Shown: positions 24,755 to 34,220, numbered from the stretch's first letter. The stretch is 64,000 nt of DNA from Actinospica robiniae DSM 44927 (GCF_000504285.1 NZ_KI632511.1:6554154-6618153), one strand, 5' to 3'. Notes: generated by a model from the sequence alone, not told the origin. Program-made: numbers and translations.

Positions 24755-26455
24755 ATGTTGATGACCGGCACCGAAACAGTTGACGTGGATACGGCAGGCG
24801 GACACGCGATCGCGTGGCTTCGCGACCGCCGCAGCTCCCGGCTCCTGCTGTTGACCGGGCCTGAACAGAGCGCCCCGACGCTCTTGGCCGCGGTACTGGT
24901 AACGGCCGCCGCCGAACTGCCCGCCGACGCCCGGATCCATGCCCAGGCCTCCGCGCGCGGCCTGACCCCGCGTGTTCTGGCCTGGGTGCTGGCAGCGCAG
25001 CTCGGCCGGTGCGTTGCCGAACCAGGTGACCTCGCACGGCAACTGGCGGCCGACCGTCGGCCGGTCACGCTGCTGATAGCCGAACTCGACGCCGCCGTCC
25101 CCGGCCACGACGGTTTCGGCCGGGACGCGCTCCTCGACGAGGTTCTTCGCCCACTGCTCAGCCTCGAGCACGTGCGGCTCATTCTGGCCACCGGCAACGT
25201 GGCAGACGTCGCGCCCGAAGACGTACCGGCGACCATCCTGGCCGTCGAGCCGGAGCCGGACCCCGACCCCAACGCCAGCGCCGCTGAGCAATCTCAGCCG
25301 GAGCGACGTCGGGCGCTCGACGGAGTCGCGTCGGATCCGCGGATGCTACTGACCGCGCCGCCGGTCGATCTCGCCGTCGCGGCGGAGCTCGCCTGGCCGG
25401 ATCTGGCGCCGGCAAGCCGGATGCAGTGGACGAGTTTCGGCCAAGCCGTCACGGTGGCTAGCCTCACCCAGCCCGAGCGCGCCGCTCTCTGGCACGCCGC
25501 AGCGGTCGCCACCGGCGACGACGCGCTCGCCACCGCCCTTTCCCCGTACCTGACGGGTGCGACGTTCACCGCTCGGTGGGCACGCTGGCGGCCCACCGAG
25601 GCCCCAGCCGAACTCGATGCCGGATCAGGTTGGATCGGACCGGTCCTCGCACTCGCGGCACCCCGCCGTTCCGATGACGGCCAAGTCCTTGCCGCCGACG
25701 CTCTCGGCCGCATGCATGCTCTGGATTCGGCGACCGGCAGCGAAAACGGTGTCCACGAGGCTCCGTCCCAGTCGAGTGGCGCGCTCGTCTGCATGGACAC
25801 GGGAGCCCTGCTCGCGGTGAGTCCGGACGGGGCCGTGATCCTTCACGAGCAGACCGCAGCAGCCGAGGACGAGGGCCGGATCGCCGACATCCTCGCCCCC
25901 GACCGCTCGCCGGCCGCCCACATCCGCACTGCGGTGACGGCGCCGAGGGAGCAGATCACCACATCGGCCACCTCTCTGGCCGCAACCTCCGACGGCAACA
26001 CCCTGGTCGTGGGGGATGCCGCCGGAGGCATTCACGTGTTCGACCTCGCCAGCCGCCGATTCACGTCACAGCTGCTGCAGCGGCACGTCGGACCGGTCAC
26101 CACGGTGAGCGCGATCCGTATGGCGGACACCGGCGACCTCGCCATCATCTCCGGCGCGCGGGACGGCCGCTTGGAGCTGAGCACGTTCGGCGCCGGGCCG
26201 GGTGGTGGCACGGTCGCGCAGCGGGGCACACCGGTGACTGCTGTCAGTGCGTCGGAGTCCGCTTACGGACCGGTCGTCGCCTCGGCCTGGGCCGATGGCA
26301 TGATCCTGCTTCACTCGCTCACCACTCGCCGACAGCTCGCCGCCATCCCACTCGGCTGGGCACCCACCTGCGTACTCGTCACCGGGGACGGGGCGATCAT
26401 CGTCGGCGGGCCGATGGGCTTGCTCTGTCTTGATCTGCCGAGGCTGCCGGCTTAA
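24755..26455 (+). CDS. Degenerate NTPase plus beta-propeller (WD40-like) protein
   Basis: Encodes 566 residues, with GGGAGGGAAC just before ATG 24755. The N-terminus looks like a P-loop NTPase that has lost its Walker A (LLLLTGPEQSAPTLLAAVLV lacks GK[ST]), with a Walker-B-like strand VTLLIAELDAA. The C-terminal ~280 residues alternate strands such as LAATSDGNTLVVGDAAGGIH, VFDLASRR and SGARDGRLELSTFG, consistent with a WD40-like propeller. It lies in the same orientation as the toxin-immunity genes, 40 bp after the SUKH-deaminase gene, so it may belong to the immunity region as a sensor or scaffold. Its stop overlaps that of the convergent gene by 4 bp. A named family is not assigned. Confidence 0.6.
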   Translation: MLMTGTETVDVDTAGGHAIAWLRDRRSSRLLLLTGPEQSAPTLLAAVLVTAAAELPADARIHAQASARGLTPRVLAWVLAAQLGRCVAEPGDLARQLAADRRPVTLLIAELDAAVPGHDGFGRDALLDEVLRPLLSLEHVRLILATGNVADVAPEDVPATILAVEPEPDPDPNASAAEQSQPERRRALDGVASDPRMLLTAPPVDLAVAAELAWPDLAPASRMQWTSFGQAVTVASLTQPERAALWHAAAVATGDDALATALSPYLTGATFTARWARWRPTEAPAELDAGSGWIGPVLALAAPRRSDDGQVLAADALGRMHALDSATGSENGVHEAPSQSSGALVCMDTGALLAVSPDGAVILHEQTAAAEDEGRIADILAPDRSPAAHIRTAVTAPREQITTSATSLAATSDGNTLVVGDAAGGIHVFDLASRRFTSQLLQRHVGPVTTVSAIRMADTGDLAIISGARDGRLELSTFGAGPGGGTVAQRGTPVTAVSASESAYGPVVASAWADGMILLHSLTTRRQLAAIPLGWAPTCVLVTGDGAIIVGGPMGLLCLDLPRLPA

Positions 26456-27684
26456 AGCCCGTGCCGAGCGATCAGGGGGAGGAAGGTGGACGCGCCTGAC
26501 GGAGCGGGCGTGCCCGCGGTGTTGCCGACGACCCAGAACCCGCCGCCGGGGATCGCTGCTGCGGCGTCGAGGCTGCTGCCTTCGGCGCTTACCGGGACCG
26601 GGGCGTTCACCCAGCCCGTGGGAGTACGGCGCAGCAGGTCCATCGTGTAGGTGGGCTGGGCCGGGGAGTAGGTGTCGCCGACGGCCCACTGGTCTTGGTC
26701 GGCCGTGGTCGTCAGCCCCATGAGTTCGCCCGGGCCGGCGGGCACGGCGGTGCTCGTCCACGTGTGGCCGTTCCAGTGCAGGGCCAGGGGAAGCCGGTTC
26801 TGGTCGGGGTCGTCACTCGCCTTGCCCCAGCCGACCACCCAGACGCTGTCCTGGCCTTGGATCTGCAGACCGGTGACGCGGTTGGTGGCGTCTCCGGTCG
26901 CGGGCTGGGTGGTGCGGGTCCAGGACGTCCCGTCCCAGTGCAGCAGGATGAGCTGCTCGGGCTGCGGGGAGTCCGCGAGGTCGCCGGTGTAGTCCGTGCC
27001 GGCCACCCAGACGTCGTCCGGGCCCTGCGCGTCCACGGCGTCGAGTGAGTACTGGGCGCCGAGGTCGGGAGTGGGCACCCTGGTCCACCGCCGGCCGTTC
27101 CAGTGGTCGATGAACGCGCGCATGTCCCCGGTGGCCGCGTCGTAGGTGGAGCCGGCCATCCAGGCGTCGTTCGGCCGGTCGGCCACGACGGCGCCGTTCT
27201 GCGGCTGCTGGGAGTTCGCCGGGACGGCGTAGGACACGATCGTCCAGCGCGTGCCGTCCCAGTGGATCAGCCCGCAGTCGGCGGAGGCCCAGACGTCCGC
27301 CGGGCTCGAAGCGGACATCGCGTTGATGCGGCCGAGGTCGGGCACGGTCACCTGATGCCAGGCGTTGCCGTCCCAGTGCAGCATCAGGGCGTCGAGCGTC
27401 CCGACGTTGATGCAGTCGCTCGATGCGCTGGGGGAGTTGCCGAAGTCGATGGTGAAACCGGCGGCCCACGCGTCGTCGCGGGCGGGGGCCACGACGGCGT
27501 CGAGGACGGCCGGCCCGGAGACGCCGGCGTCGTAGAGCTTCCATGCCGAGGAGCCGGCGGCCGGATCCGACGTGGTGGCGGCCGTGGCGGCCGTGGCGGC
27601 CAGCGGTCCGGCCGCGAGGGCCAGGCAGGAGAGCACGCTCGCCGCGACGGACCTGCGTAGGGTGAAGATTCGCCTGGTGAACAC
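26452..27684 (-). CDS. Secreted beta-propeller-like repeat protein
   Basis: Encodes 410 residues from GTG 27684, chosen for the AAGGA ribosome site 7-8 nt upstream; the upstream frame is not protein-like. A signal peptide precedes Ala repeats (RRSVAASVLSCLALAAGPLA, then ATAATAATT). The mature part repeats blades of the form LHWDGNAWHQVTVPDLGRIN and ASSPADVWASADCGLIHWDG (DDVW..G...LL.HWDG..W), a propeller pattern of exported actinomycete proteins of unknown function. It lies back to back with an ECF sigma factor gene (200-bp gap), so it could be a target of that factor; this is inference. There are no catalytic residues to point to. Confidence 0.7.
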   Translation of the reverse strand: MFTRRIFTLRRSVAASVLSCLALAAGPLAATAATAATTSDPAAGSSAWKLYDAGVSGPAVLDAVVAPARDDAWAAGFTIDFGNSPSASSDCINVGTLDALMLHWDGNAWHQVTVPDLGRINAMSASSPADVWASADCGLIHWDGTRWTIVSYAVPANSQQPQNGAVVADRPNDAWMAGSTYDAATGDMRAFIDHWNGRRWTRVPTPDLGAQYSLDAVDAQGPDDVWVAGTDYTGDLADSPQPEQLILLHWDGTSWTRTTQPATGDATNRVTGLQIQGQDSVWVVGWGKASDDPDQNRLPLALHWNGHTWTSTAVPAGPGELMGLTTTADQDQWAVGDTYSPAQPTYTMDLLRRTPTGWVNAPVPVSAEGSSLDAAAAIPGGGFWVVGNTAGTPAPSGASTFLPLIARHGL

Positions 27685-27884
27685 GGGTGATTCCTTCCGT
27701 TCAGTACGGTGGACCTTCCGCTCCTCATCACCCGAAGTCCCGCAGAAGGTTCGCAGGGCATTCATGCAGCGGTCCGCCGGGCCGCTCGCAGCACCCTGCG
27801 GAACTTCGGCCGTGAACCCGGATCCGCGATGCGGGTGATACCGGATGACCAGGTCGTCAACCCCCCTGTTCGAATGGAGCCGGA

Positions 27885-28496
27885 ATGACAGCACCACCAC
27901 GGGGCAGTGTGGACGCGGAACACGAGGTGGATGACGCGGCTCTGATCGAGCGGTCCTGGCGGGACGCCGAGGCGTTCGCAGGGCTCTACGACCGGCATGC
28001 CGCGCACATCCACCGCTACATCGCCCGAAGGCTCGGGATGGAACCGGCGGACGACCTCGTCGCCGAGACCTTCCTGGCCGCCTTCCGCCGACGCCGCAGC
28101 TACGACCCGAGCCGGAGCGACGCGCGCCCCTGGCTCTACGGGATCGCCGCCAACCTCGTCGGCAAGCACCGCCGGGCCGAGGTCCGGATGCTCCGGGCCC
28201 TGGCCCGGACCGGGGTGGATCCGGTCACCGAGGGCCACGCCGAGCGGGCCGATAGCCGGGTGGCCGCGGGCGCGGTCCGCCGGGAGCTGGCGGCGGCCCT
28301 CGCCCGGCTGTCCGCGGGCGACCGCGACGTGCTTCTGCTGATCGCCTGGGCCGACCTCTCCTACGAGGAGACCGCGACGGCGCTGCGGATACCGGTGGGG
28401 ACGGTGCGATCCCGACTCAACCGCGCCCGGCGCAAGGTGCGTGCCGAACTCGGCGGCCAAGACCCCACTTCCCTGCGTGAGGAGCTCTCCCGATGA
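27885..28496 (+). CDS. ECF-family RNA polymerase sigma factor
   Basis: Encodes 203 residues with GGAG six to eight bases before ATG 27885. Region 2 is seen as AFAGLYDRHAAHIHRYIARR, then DDLVAETFLAAFRRRRSYDP and RPWLYGIAANLVGKHRR. Region 4 is LARLSAGDRDVLLLIAWADL, then SYEETATALRIPVGTVRSRL. It is a cytosolic alternative sigma factor that directs RNA polymerase to its own promoters. The next gene overlaps its stop (ATGA) and encodes a membrane-spanning partner of the CU044_5270 family, which may restrain it. The length is typical. Confidence 0.93.
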   Translation: MTAPPRGSVDAEHEVDDAALIERSWRDAEAFAGLYDRHAAHIHRYIARRLGMEPADDLVAETFLAAFRRRRSYDPSRSDARPWLYGIAANLVGKHRRAEVRMLRALARTGVDPVTEGHAERADSRVAAGAVRRELAAALARLSAGDRDVLLLIAWADLSYEETATALRIPVGTVRSRLNRARRKVRAELGGQDPTSLREELSR

Positions 28497-29515
28497 GTGA
28501 GATCGATGTGGTGCGCGAACTGCGCGCCGAGTCCGGGCTGTCCGGTCCGGAACGACTGGCCGCCGGGCGTGCCCGGCTGTCGGCGGCCATCGCCGAGGAG
28601 GCGGGCCGCAGTGTCCGGCGGACGGCCGGCAGGCAGCGGCTGTTCCTGAAGGTCGGCGTGGGGCTGCTCGCGACCGCGGCGGTGGCGGCCGTGCTGGCGG
28701 AGCCGGCGAAGGCTCCGCCCGCTCCGCCGGTGCACGAAGCGTCGAAGGGCCCGGACACTCCGCCGATGCAAGAGGCCGCCGCGGTGCAGCTGCTGGAGGC
28801 CGCCTCGGTGACCGTGGCCGCGCATACGGGCAGGGAGCCGGGGAATCACCAGTGGATCTACAGCCGGTCCGTCGACGCGGAGCAGGGGCAGCCGACCGTG
28901 ACGGACGACGAGTGGATCACCTTCGACGGCAGCCAGAGCGCATACCTGGTCGACGGCAAGTTGACGCTGCACACGTCCCCTGCACTGCCTCCGGGCAGCG
29001 ACACCTCACCACTGGGCCTGTACGAGCAAAACACCACCCTGGAGACCGCCTACAACGCGCTGGCGTCACTGCCTTCGGATCCTGAAGCGATACTCGCCGA
29101 CATCCGTCCGTGGCTGACGAAGCTCGGTCCGGACACGGCAGAGCTGGACGGCTCCGGCTCCGCGACGGCCAAGGAACACATCGAGGAGTTCGACTACCTC
29201 TCCCAGCTGATCTGGAACGCGTACGCGGCCGCGCCCGGCAGTGCGCTGGCCGCGGTGTTCAAGACGATGGCCGCCATCCCCGGGATCACCGTCGAGCAGG
29301 GGGTGAAGGACGTCGTGGGGCGGCCTTCGGTGGGCGTGTCGAACAACGGCGGGACCGACGAGCTTCTGCTCGACCCGACGACGTACCAGGTGGTCGGCAT
29401 GCGGGTACTGAGTCAGGTCCCGAAGGGGGACGCCAACGGGCCGGACGAGGCCACGGTGCGCGAGTCGCTGGCGTGGACGCAGGTCACCATGGTCTCCGAG
29501 CCGGGGCGGAAGTGA
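28493..29515 (+). CDS. CU044_5270-family membrane protein (putative anti-sigma partner)
   Basis: Encodes 340 residues. A short cytosolic N-terminus (SEIDVVRELRAESGLSGPER) precedes one membrane helix (LFLKVGVGLLATAAVAAVLA, ~residues 59-78), a proline-rich spacer and an extracellular domain. This arrangement and the helix-flanking pattern match the CU044_5270 family, which is commonly coupled to ECF sigma factor genes in actinomycetes. The N-terminus is too short for a zinc anti-sigma domain with HxxxCxxC, so any anti-sigma role would be non-canonical. Its ATG overlaps the sigma-factor stop as ATGA. The gene is convergent with a MarR gene. Confidence 0.8.
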   Translation: MSEIDVVRELRAESGLSGPERLAAGRARLSAAIAEEAGRSVRRTAGRQRLFLKVGVGLLATAAVAAVLAEPAKAPPAPPVHEASKGPDTPPMQEAAAVQLLEAASVTVAAHTGREPGNHQWIYSRSVDAEQGQPTVTDDEWITFDGSQSAYLVDGKLTLHTSPALPPGSDTSPLGLYEQNTTLETAYNALASLPSDPEAILADIRPWLTKLGPDTAELDGSGSATAKEHIEEFDYLSQLIWNAYAAAPGSALAAVFKTMAAIPGITVEQGVKDVVGRPSVGVSNNGGTDELLLDPTTYQVVGMRVLSQVPKGDANGPDEATVRESLAWTQVTMVSEPGRK

Positions 29516-29543
29516 GCCGCGTGTCCGGCTGAGTCCGGCTGAA

Positions 29544-29993
29544 TCAGGCCTCTGCCTGCTCGACCGCCTTGCGGACCTTCCCCAGCAGTTCGCGCAGCTG
29601 CCGGCGCTCTTCGGTGCTGAGAGTGCCGGTGGCCTCGGCGAGAGCCCGGGTGTCGATCGCCTCGGCCTGTTCGTAGTGCGCGCGGCCGGCGTCGGTGAGG
29701 GTCAGCAGGAACGCCCGGCGGTCGTCGGTGTGGCGGACGCGCTCCACCAGGCCGTCCTGTTCGAGGCTGTCGACGACCGTCGTGGTGGTCCGGGCGGCGA
29801 CGCCGAGCAGCTCGCTCAGGTCGCGCATGCGCAGGGGGACGCCCTCGCGGGCGAGCATGCGCAGGGCGCGCAGGCGGGCCACCGAGGCGCTGATCGGGCG
29901 CAGCCTGCTCTCCGCGAAGGAACGCAACACGATCGTCGTGTCGAAGAGTTCGTCCACCAGGGCGTCGCTGCTCCCGTGACGCTGCCGTGACAT
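29544..29993 (-). CDS. MarR-family transcriptional regulator
   Basis: Encodes 149 residues with GGAG about 7 nt before ATG 29993. The winged helix is visible as RALRMLAREGVPLRMRDLSE, then LLGVAARTTTTVVDSLEQDG and LVERVRHTDDRRAFLLTLTD, the latter containing the DxR wing motif (HTDDRRAF). MarR proteins are dimeric repressors released by small ligands. It is divergent from an MFS efflux gene (57-bp gap) whose promoter holds the palindrome TGAGTATACTCA, so it probably represses that transporter and itself. No unusual feature is seen. Confidence 0.92.
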   Translation of the reverse strand: MSRQRHGSSDALVDELFDTTIVLRSFAESRLRPISASVARLRALRMLAREGVPLRMRDLSELLGVAARTTTTVVDSLEQDGLVERVRHTDDRRAFLLTLTDAGRAHYEQAEAIDTRALAEATGTLSTEERRQLRELLGKVRKAVEQAEA

Positions 29994-30032
29994 CAGGTCG
30001 CTCCTTAATCCATTTTCTGAGCTCGCTCATAG

Positions 30033-30044
30033 TGAGTATACTCA
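30033..30044. promoter_or_regulatory. Palindromic operator overlapping the -10 box of the MFS gene
   Basis: TGAGTATACTCA is a perfect 12-bp palindrome in the MarR/MFS divergent gap. It contains TATACT (30037-30042), a near-consensus -10 box located 8 bp before ATG 30051, which has no ribosome site, so the transporter mRNA is probably leaderless. MarR bound here would block RNA polymerase directly. The site is seen; its occupant is inferred. Confidence 0.7.
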
Positions 30045-30050
30045 GTAACC

Positions 30051-31547
30051 ATGTCCGTCCGTGACACTTTGTCATCCCGCGCGCCCAGTCCGCTCCGCAA
30101 CCAACGCGTCGTCGTCCCGATCATGGCGGTCTTCACCGTCTTCATGGTGATCGTGGACGGTGCGATCACCACCGTGGCGCTGCCGTCGCTCGGCCGCCAG
30201 TTCCACCTGTCCGCCGCCGCCCTGGACAGCGTCGTCGTGGTCTACCCCGTCTGCCTGGGCATGGTCATCCCGGCTTCGGCCTGGCTGCTCGAACGCCATG
30301 ACGGGCGACGCGTGCTCCTGCTCGGCCTGGCCGTGTTCACCCTCGCTTCCGGGTTGTGCGGTGCCGCCGAGAACCTCCCGCAGCTGGTCGCCTTCCGCGC
30401 GCTGCAAGGCCTGGCGGCCGGGGCGCTGACCCCGGTCTCGCAGGGGCTCATGCTCCGGACCTTCACGCAGCGCGAGCAGATACGGCTGTCCCGGATCATG
30501 ATCATCCCCCAGCAGCTCGCCCCGGCCGTCGCGCCGCTCGTCGGCGGTTCGCTCGTCGTGGCGTTCGACTGGCGCTGGGTCTTCTACGTGAACGTGCCCG
30601 TCGGTCTCGCTGCCGTCGCGTTCGGACTGGTCTTCCTCGGCGAGCACCGCGAGCATCGCGACACCCGGCTGGACGTCGTCGGGCTGGTACTCAGCGCCGC
30701 CGGGATGGGTTCACTGATGTACGGGGTCTGCGCCGGACCGGATCGAGGGTGGGCGACGCCGCTCGTTCTCGTCTCTTTGCTGTCCGGCGTCGTGCTGCTC
30801 GCCTTCGCCATCCTGCACCAGTTGCGCACGGACCAGCCCGCTCTCCGGCTCCGGCTCTTCACCGACCGGCTTTTCCGTAAGGCCTGCCTGGCCAACCTCG
30901 TCGGGCTGACCCCGACGATGGGCACGATGTTCCTGGTTCCGCTGTTCCTGCAGCAGTTGCAGGGGCGCGACGCCTTCGTCTCCGGCAGTACGACCTTCAC
31001 CGAGGCCTTCGGCGTGCTGCTGACGATGCAGCTGGTCGGCGTCCTCTACCACCGGGTCGGCCCCGGACCGATCGTCGGGACCGGGCTGCTCGGCGTGGCC
31101 TTCGTCGAGCTGCTGTTCGCGACCTGCGACGCGCACACCGGGCTGTGGACGATACGGCTCTACATGTTCCTGCTCGGCGTGATGATGGGGGCGTTCTTCA
31201 TGCCGGTCGGCGCCGCCTCGATCACCACGATCGACCGCGCCGACTCGGCCCAGGCCGCGACGCTCGGCTCGGTCGTCCGGCAGACCGGCAACGCGCTCGC
31301 GCCGACCGTGGTGGGCGCGGCTCTGGTCCTCGGCTCCAGCCACCGACGCAACACGACCGCCGGCGCGCTGCCGCCGGCATCCGCCTACCATGACGCGTTC
31401 CTCGTCCTCTTCGCGATCGCGCTGTTCGCTTCGCTCTACTCGTTCACCCTGGGTCGCACGCGCCAGATGCCGGAGGCCGAGATCCCCGGTCGGAAGGCCG
31501 CGCCGCCGGCCAGGGGGAGGTCGAGGCCGGCGTCGACGGCTTGCTGA
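30051..31547 (+). CDS. MFS efflux transporter, DHA2 (EmrB/QacA) type
   Basis: Encodes 498 residues with about 14 hydrophobic helices, the DHA2 count. Seen are MVIVDGAITTVALPSLGRQF (helix 1, motif D1 region), SAWLLERHDGRRVLLLGLAV (motif A, loop 2-3), FRALQGLAAGALTPVSQGLM and VGGSLVVAFDWRWVFYVNVP (motif C/after helix 5 region). The family exports cationic or hydrophobic compounds with proton antiport. Expression is likely controlled by the divergent MarR gene through the palindrome at 30033-30044, with a leaderless start at ATG 30051. The substrate is unknown. The C-terminus ends in an Arg/Pro-rich cytosolic tail. Confidence 0.92.
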   Translation: MSVRDTLSSRAPSPLRNQRVVVPIMAVFTVFMVIVDGAITTVALPSLGRQFHLSAAALDSVVVVYPVCLGMVIPASAWLLERHDGRRVLLLGLAVFTLASGLCGAAENLPQLVAFRALQGLAAGALTPVSQGLMLRTFTQREQIRLSRIMIIPQQLAPAVAPLVGGSLVVAFDWRWVFYVNVPVGLAAVAFGLVFLGEHREHRDTRLDVVGLVLSAAGMGSLMYGVCAGPDRGWATPLVLVSLLSGVVLLAFAILHQLRTDQPALRLRLFTDRLFRKACLANLVGLTPTMGTMFLVPLFLQQLQGRDAFVSGSTTFTEAFGVLLTMQLVGVLYHRVGPGPIVGTGLLGVAFVELLFATCDAHTGLWTIRLYMFLLGVMMGAFFMPVGAASITTIDRADSAQAATLGSVVRQTGNALAPTVVGAALVLGSSHRRNTTAGALPPASAYHDAFLVLFAIALFASLYSFTLGRTRQMPEAEIPGRKAAPPARGRSRPASTAC

Positions 31548-31566
31548 TATTGGCCTGAGGGGCCTG

Positions 31567-32301
31567 TCACGGTTCTGGCACGCCGGCGAGGAAGCCGTGC
31601 ACGATCGTGTTGAACACCTTGGGCTGGGTGACCGGGAACGAGTGGCCCACGTGCGGCACGATCAGCGGCGTGGAGTTCGCGATCGCGTCGGCGATCGGCT
31701 GGGTGTCGGCGAGGCAGCCGCGGTCGCGTCGGCCGCAGAGCACGAGCGTGGGCGCCTGGATGCGGGGGAGGACGTCGGTCAGGTCCGTCCGCTCGACCTC
31801 GTCGACCATCCGCAGCAGCGCGGACCTGTTCGGCAGGTCGGAGAACACCTTCATCAGCCACCATCCGCGCCGGGAGCGGTAGAAGGCCATCTGGCGGCGT
31901 CCGGACTCGGCCGGCTTGACGTTCCCCGCGCAGAGGATCAGGCGCCTGATGCTCTCGGGGCGGTCAGCGGCGACCCTCGCGGCGACGAACGCGCCCATCG
32001 AATAGCCGCACAAGTGGGCTGGACCGACGCGTTCCACGAGCGCCGCGACGGCTTCCGTCGCGGCGTCGAGGCTGACCGGGCCCGGCGATCGCCCGAAGCC
32101 GGGCAGGTCCGGGGCGAGCAGGTGGTACCGGTCGGCGAGGCCGGAGAACTGCTGCTTCCAGGTGCGCGACGCAGCGCCGCCCCCGTGCAGCAGAATCAAA
32201 GCGGGACGGCCCGGATCGCCGTGAACCTCGGTGTGGAGACTCCCCGTCACAGCCTCAGTCTCGCACGCGGCGGCGTCGGCCGGGACGGCGGCTCGCGACA
32301 T
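31567..32301 (-). CDS. Alpha/beta-hydrolase
   Basis: Encodes 244 residues from ATG 32301; a later GTG (around VTGSLHTEVHGDP) is also possible. Fold signatures are the oxyanion region PALILLHGGGAASRTWKQQF, the nucleophile elbow LCGYSMGAFVAARVA (Ser101), the acid in TLVLCGRRDRG and the histidine in VPHVGHSFPVTQP. Together they give a Ser-Asp-His triad of a cytosolic esterase, lipase or C-C hydrolase. The substrate cannot be told from sequence alone. The gene converges with the MFS transporter 19 bp away. There is no signal peptide. Confidence 0.88.
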   Translation of the reverse strand: MSRAAVPADAAACETEAVTGSLHTEVHGDPGRPALILLHGGGAASRTWKQQFSGLADRYHLLAPDLPGFGRSPGPVSLDAATEAVAALVERVGPAHLCGYSMGAFVAARVAADRPESIRRLILCAGNVKPAESGRRQMAFYRSRRGWWLMKVFSDLPNRSALLRMVDEVERTDLTDVLPRIQAPTLVLCGRRDRGCLADTQPIADAIANSTPLIVPHVGHSFPVTQPKVFNTIVHGFLAGVPEP

Positions 32302-32466
32302 CCGAGATGAGGGGCGTGTGCATCGTCACACTCGGCTGCGCCGCAGGTGGCAGGGCTGTCGGTGAAGTCCAGGGCATCAGTTCGCGTTCAGCGGTTACCA
32401 GACCCGAATGGGCATCGCGAGACGTCGGTCGGCAGTGTGCGTCCGGTTGTCATGGAAGGCGGGCGC

Positions 32467-34206
32467 ATGATGGGCGAGGAGACGCCGGACACAGGACGGG
32501 CCGTGGTGGCTGCGCTTCAGGCCGCCGCGTACCTGGTGGACGACCGGGGTTGCATCGTGACCGTCAACGCGCCGGCCGAGGAACTGCTGGGCTGGCCGAC
32601 GGCGGAGCTGCTCGGTCAGGACGCGCACGAGATGTTGCACCGCAACCGGTACGGCGCGCCGCTGCCGCGAACCGTCTGCCCGTTCCGCGAGGCCATCCTG
32701 AGCCGGCGTACGGCGCAGGGGACGGACCAGTGGCTGGAGCGCGGCGACGGCGCGCTGCAGCCGGTGTCGTGGCTGTCCACGCCGTTCGACTACGGTGCGC
32801 CGCACCTGGGGACGTTGGTGATCTTCTGGTCTCATCACGCACCGGAGCTGCCGGGGGCGTGGCCGAGACAGCTCATGTCCTCGCTCACCGAACTCGAGCG
32901 CCTGGCACTGCTGGCCGAGACGACCACCCGGCTCAGCTCCACGCTGGACATGGAGGAGGCGCTGCACAGCCTGGTGAAACTGGTGGTGCCGCGGCTCGCG
33001 GACTGGGCGGTGGTCGACCTGATCACCGAGCGCGACGAGGTCTGGCGTTTCGCCGTCGCGCACGCCGAGGGCGGCAAGCTGGTGCATCGGGACGACCTGG
33101 AGGGGCCGATGCCGCCGGTGACGGAGGAGTCGCCCATGCCGCTTTCGCGGGCGCTGCGCGGTGCGGCGGCGACGTTGGCGGGGCCCGAGACGTATCAGGG
33201 GCCGCCGGACGCGGGGATCGCCGTCGAGCAACGCCGGTTGTTCAACGCGACCGGCATGCACTCGGCCATCATCGCCCCGATCCGCAGTCATCGCAGAACC
33301 CTGGGAGCGCTGACTCTGGGCCGCTCCGAACAGCCGGAACGGTTCACCGCGGCCGACCTCGCGCTGCTGGAGGACATCACGCGGCGTGCGGGGCTGGCCG
33401 TCGACAACGCGCTGCTCTACGACCGCCAGCGCAAGGTCGCCGAGACGATGCAGCGGCACCTGCTGCCCCGCCTGCCCCGGATCAAGGGCTTGGCGATGAC
33501 CTCGCGCTATCTGCCCGCCCCGGACGCCTCGCAGGTCGGCGGCGACTGGTACGACGTGTTCATGCTGAGAGACGGCGGCACGGCCCTCGTCATCGGGGAC
33601 GTGGTCGGCCACGATCTGGAGGCCGCGGCAGGTATGGCGCAGCTGCGCAACATGCTGCGGGCTTACGCCTGGGTGCAGGAGGAGTCGGCGCCCAGCGAGG
33701 TCGTCGACCGGCTCGACCGGGCTTCCCGCGCGATCGCAGAGGCCTCCATGGCCACGCTGATCTTCGGCCAGCTCACCGCCCGGGAAGACGAGTGGGAGCT
33801 GTGCTGGACCAACGCCGGCCACCCGCCGCCGCTGCTCGTCACGCACGACGGCGTGGCCCGCTACCTGACCGAGGGCCACGGCATTCTGCTGGGGCTCGGC
33901 ACGGGCCGGGTGCGCTACGACGCGACGGCGACGCTGCCGCGTGGCTCGACGCTCGTGCTGTACACCGACGGCCTGGTCGAGGCCCCCGGCCAGTCGATCG
34001 ACGAGGGCTTGGAGAACCTGCGCCGGCACGCGGCTTCCCTGGCCCGGCGCCCGCTCGAGCCGTTCGCCGATCTGCTGCTGGAGCGTGCGCGCCCGGTCCG
34101 CAACGAGGACGACGTGGCTCTCCTCGCCGTCCGCGTGCCGGCCGAGCCCGATCCGGACGCGGAGTTGGTCTCGGAGTTGGCGCGGGCGAAATACGCCGGG
34201 CTCTGA
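32467..34206 (+). CDS. PAS-GAF-SpoIIE (PP2C) serine phosphatase
   Basis: Encodes 579 residues from ATG 32467, chosen because GAAGG lies 8 nt upstream; ATG 32452 and GTG 32347 are alternatives. A PAS domain at residues ~15-110 (AAYLVDDRGCIVTVNAPAEE) is followed by a GAF domain ~130-315 (RLSSTLDMEEALHSLVKLVV) and a PP2C domain ~325-575 (QVGGDWYDVFMLRDGG, then VIGDVVGHDLEAA, ELCWTNAGHPPPLLV, LVLYTDGLVEAPG). The metal-binding Asp residues in GGDWYD, GDVVGHD and TDGLVE are present. Such enzymes dephosphorylate anti-anti-sigma factors in partner-switching stress networks. No partner genes flank it, so it probably works in trans. Confidence 0.92.
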   Translation: MMGEETPDTGRAVVAALQAAAYLVDDRGCIVTVNAPAEELLGWPTAELLGQDAHEMLHRNRYGAPLPRTVCPFREAILSRRTAQGTDQWLERGDGALQPVSWLSTPFDYGAPHLGTLVIFWSHHAPELPGAWPRQLMSSLTELERLALLAETTTRLSSTLDMEEALHSLVKLVVPRLADWAVVDLITERDEVWRFAVAHAEGGKLVHRDDLEGPMPPVTEESPMPLSRALRGAAATLAGPETYQGPPDAGIAVEQRRLFNATGMHSAIIAPIRSHRRTLGALTLGRSEQPERFTAADLALLEDITRRAGLAVDNALLYDRQRKVAETMQRHLLPRLPRIKGLAMTSRYLPAPDASQVGGDWYDVFMLRDGGTALVIGDVVGHDLEAAAGMAQLRNMLRAYAWVQEESAPSEVVDRLDRASRAIAEASMATLIFGQLTAREDEWELCWTNAGHPPPLLVTHDGVARYLTEGHGILLGLGTGRVRYDATATLPRGSTLVLYTDGLVEAPGQSIDEGLENLRRHAASLARRPLEPFADLLLERARPVRNEDDVALLAVRVPAEPDPDAELVSELARAKYAGL

Positions 34207-34220
34207 CGGGCTTGCCGGAG

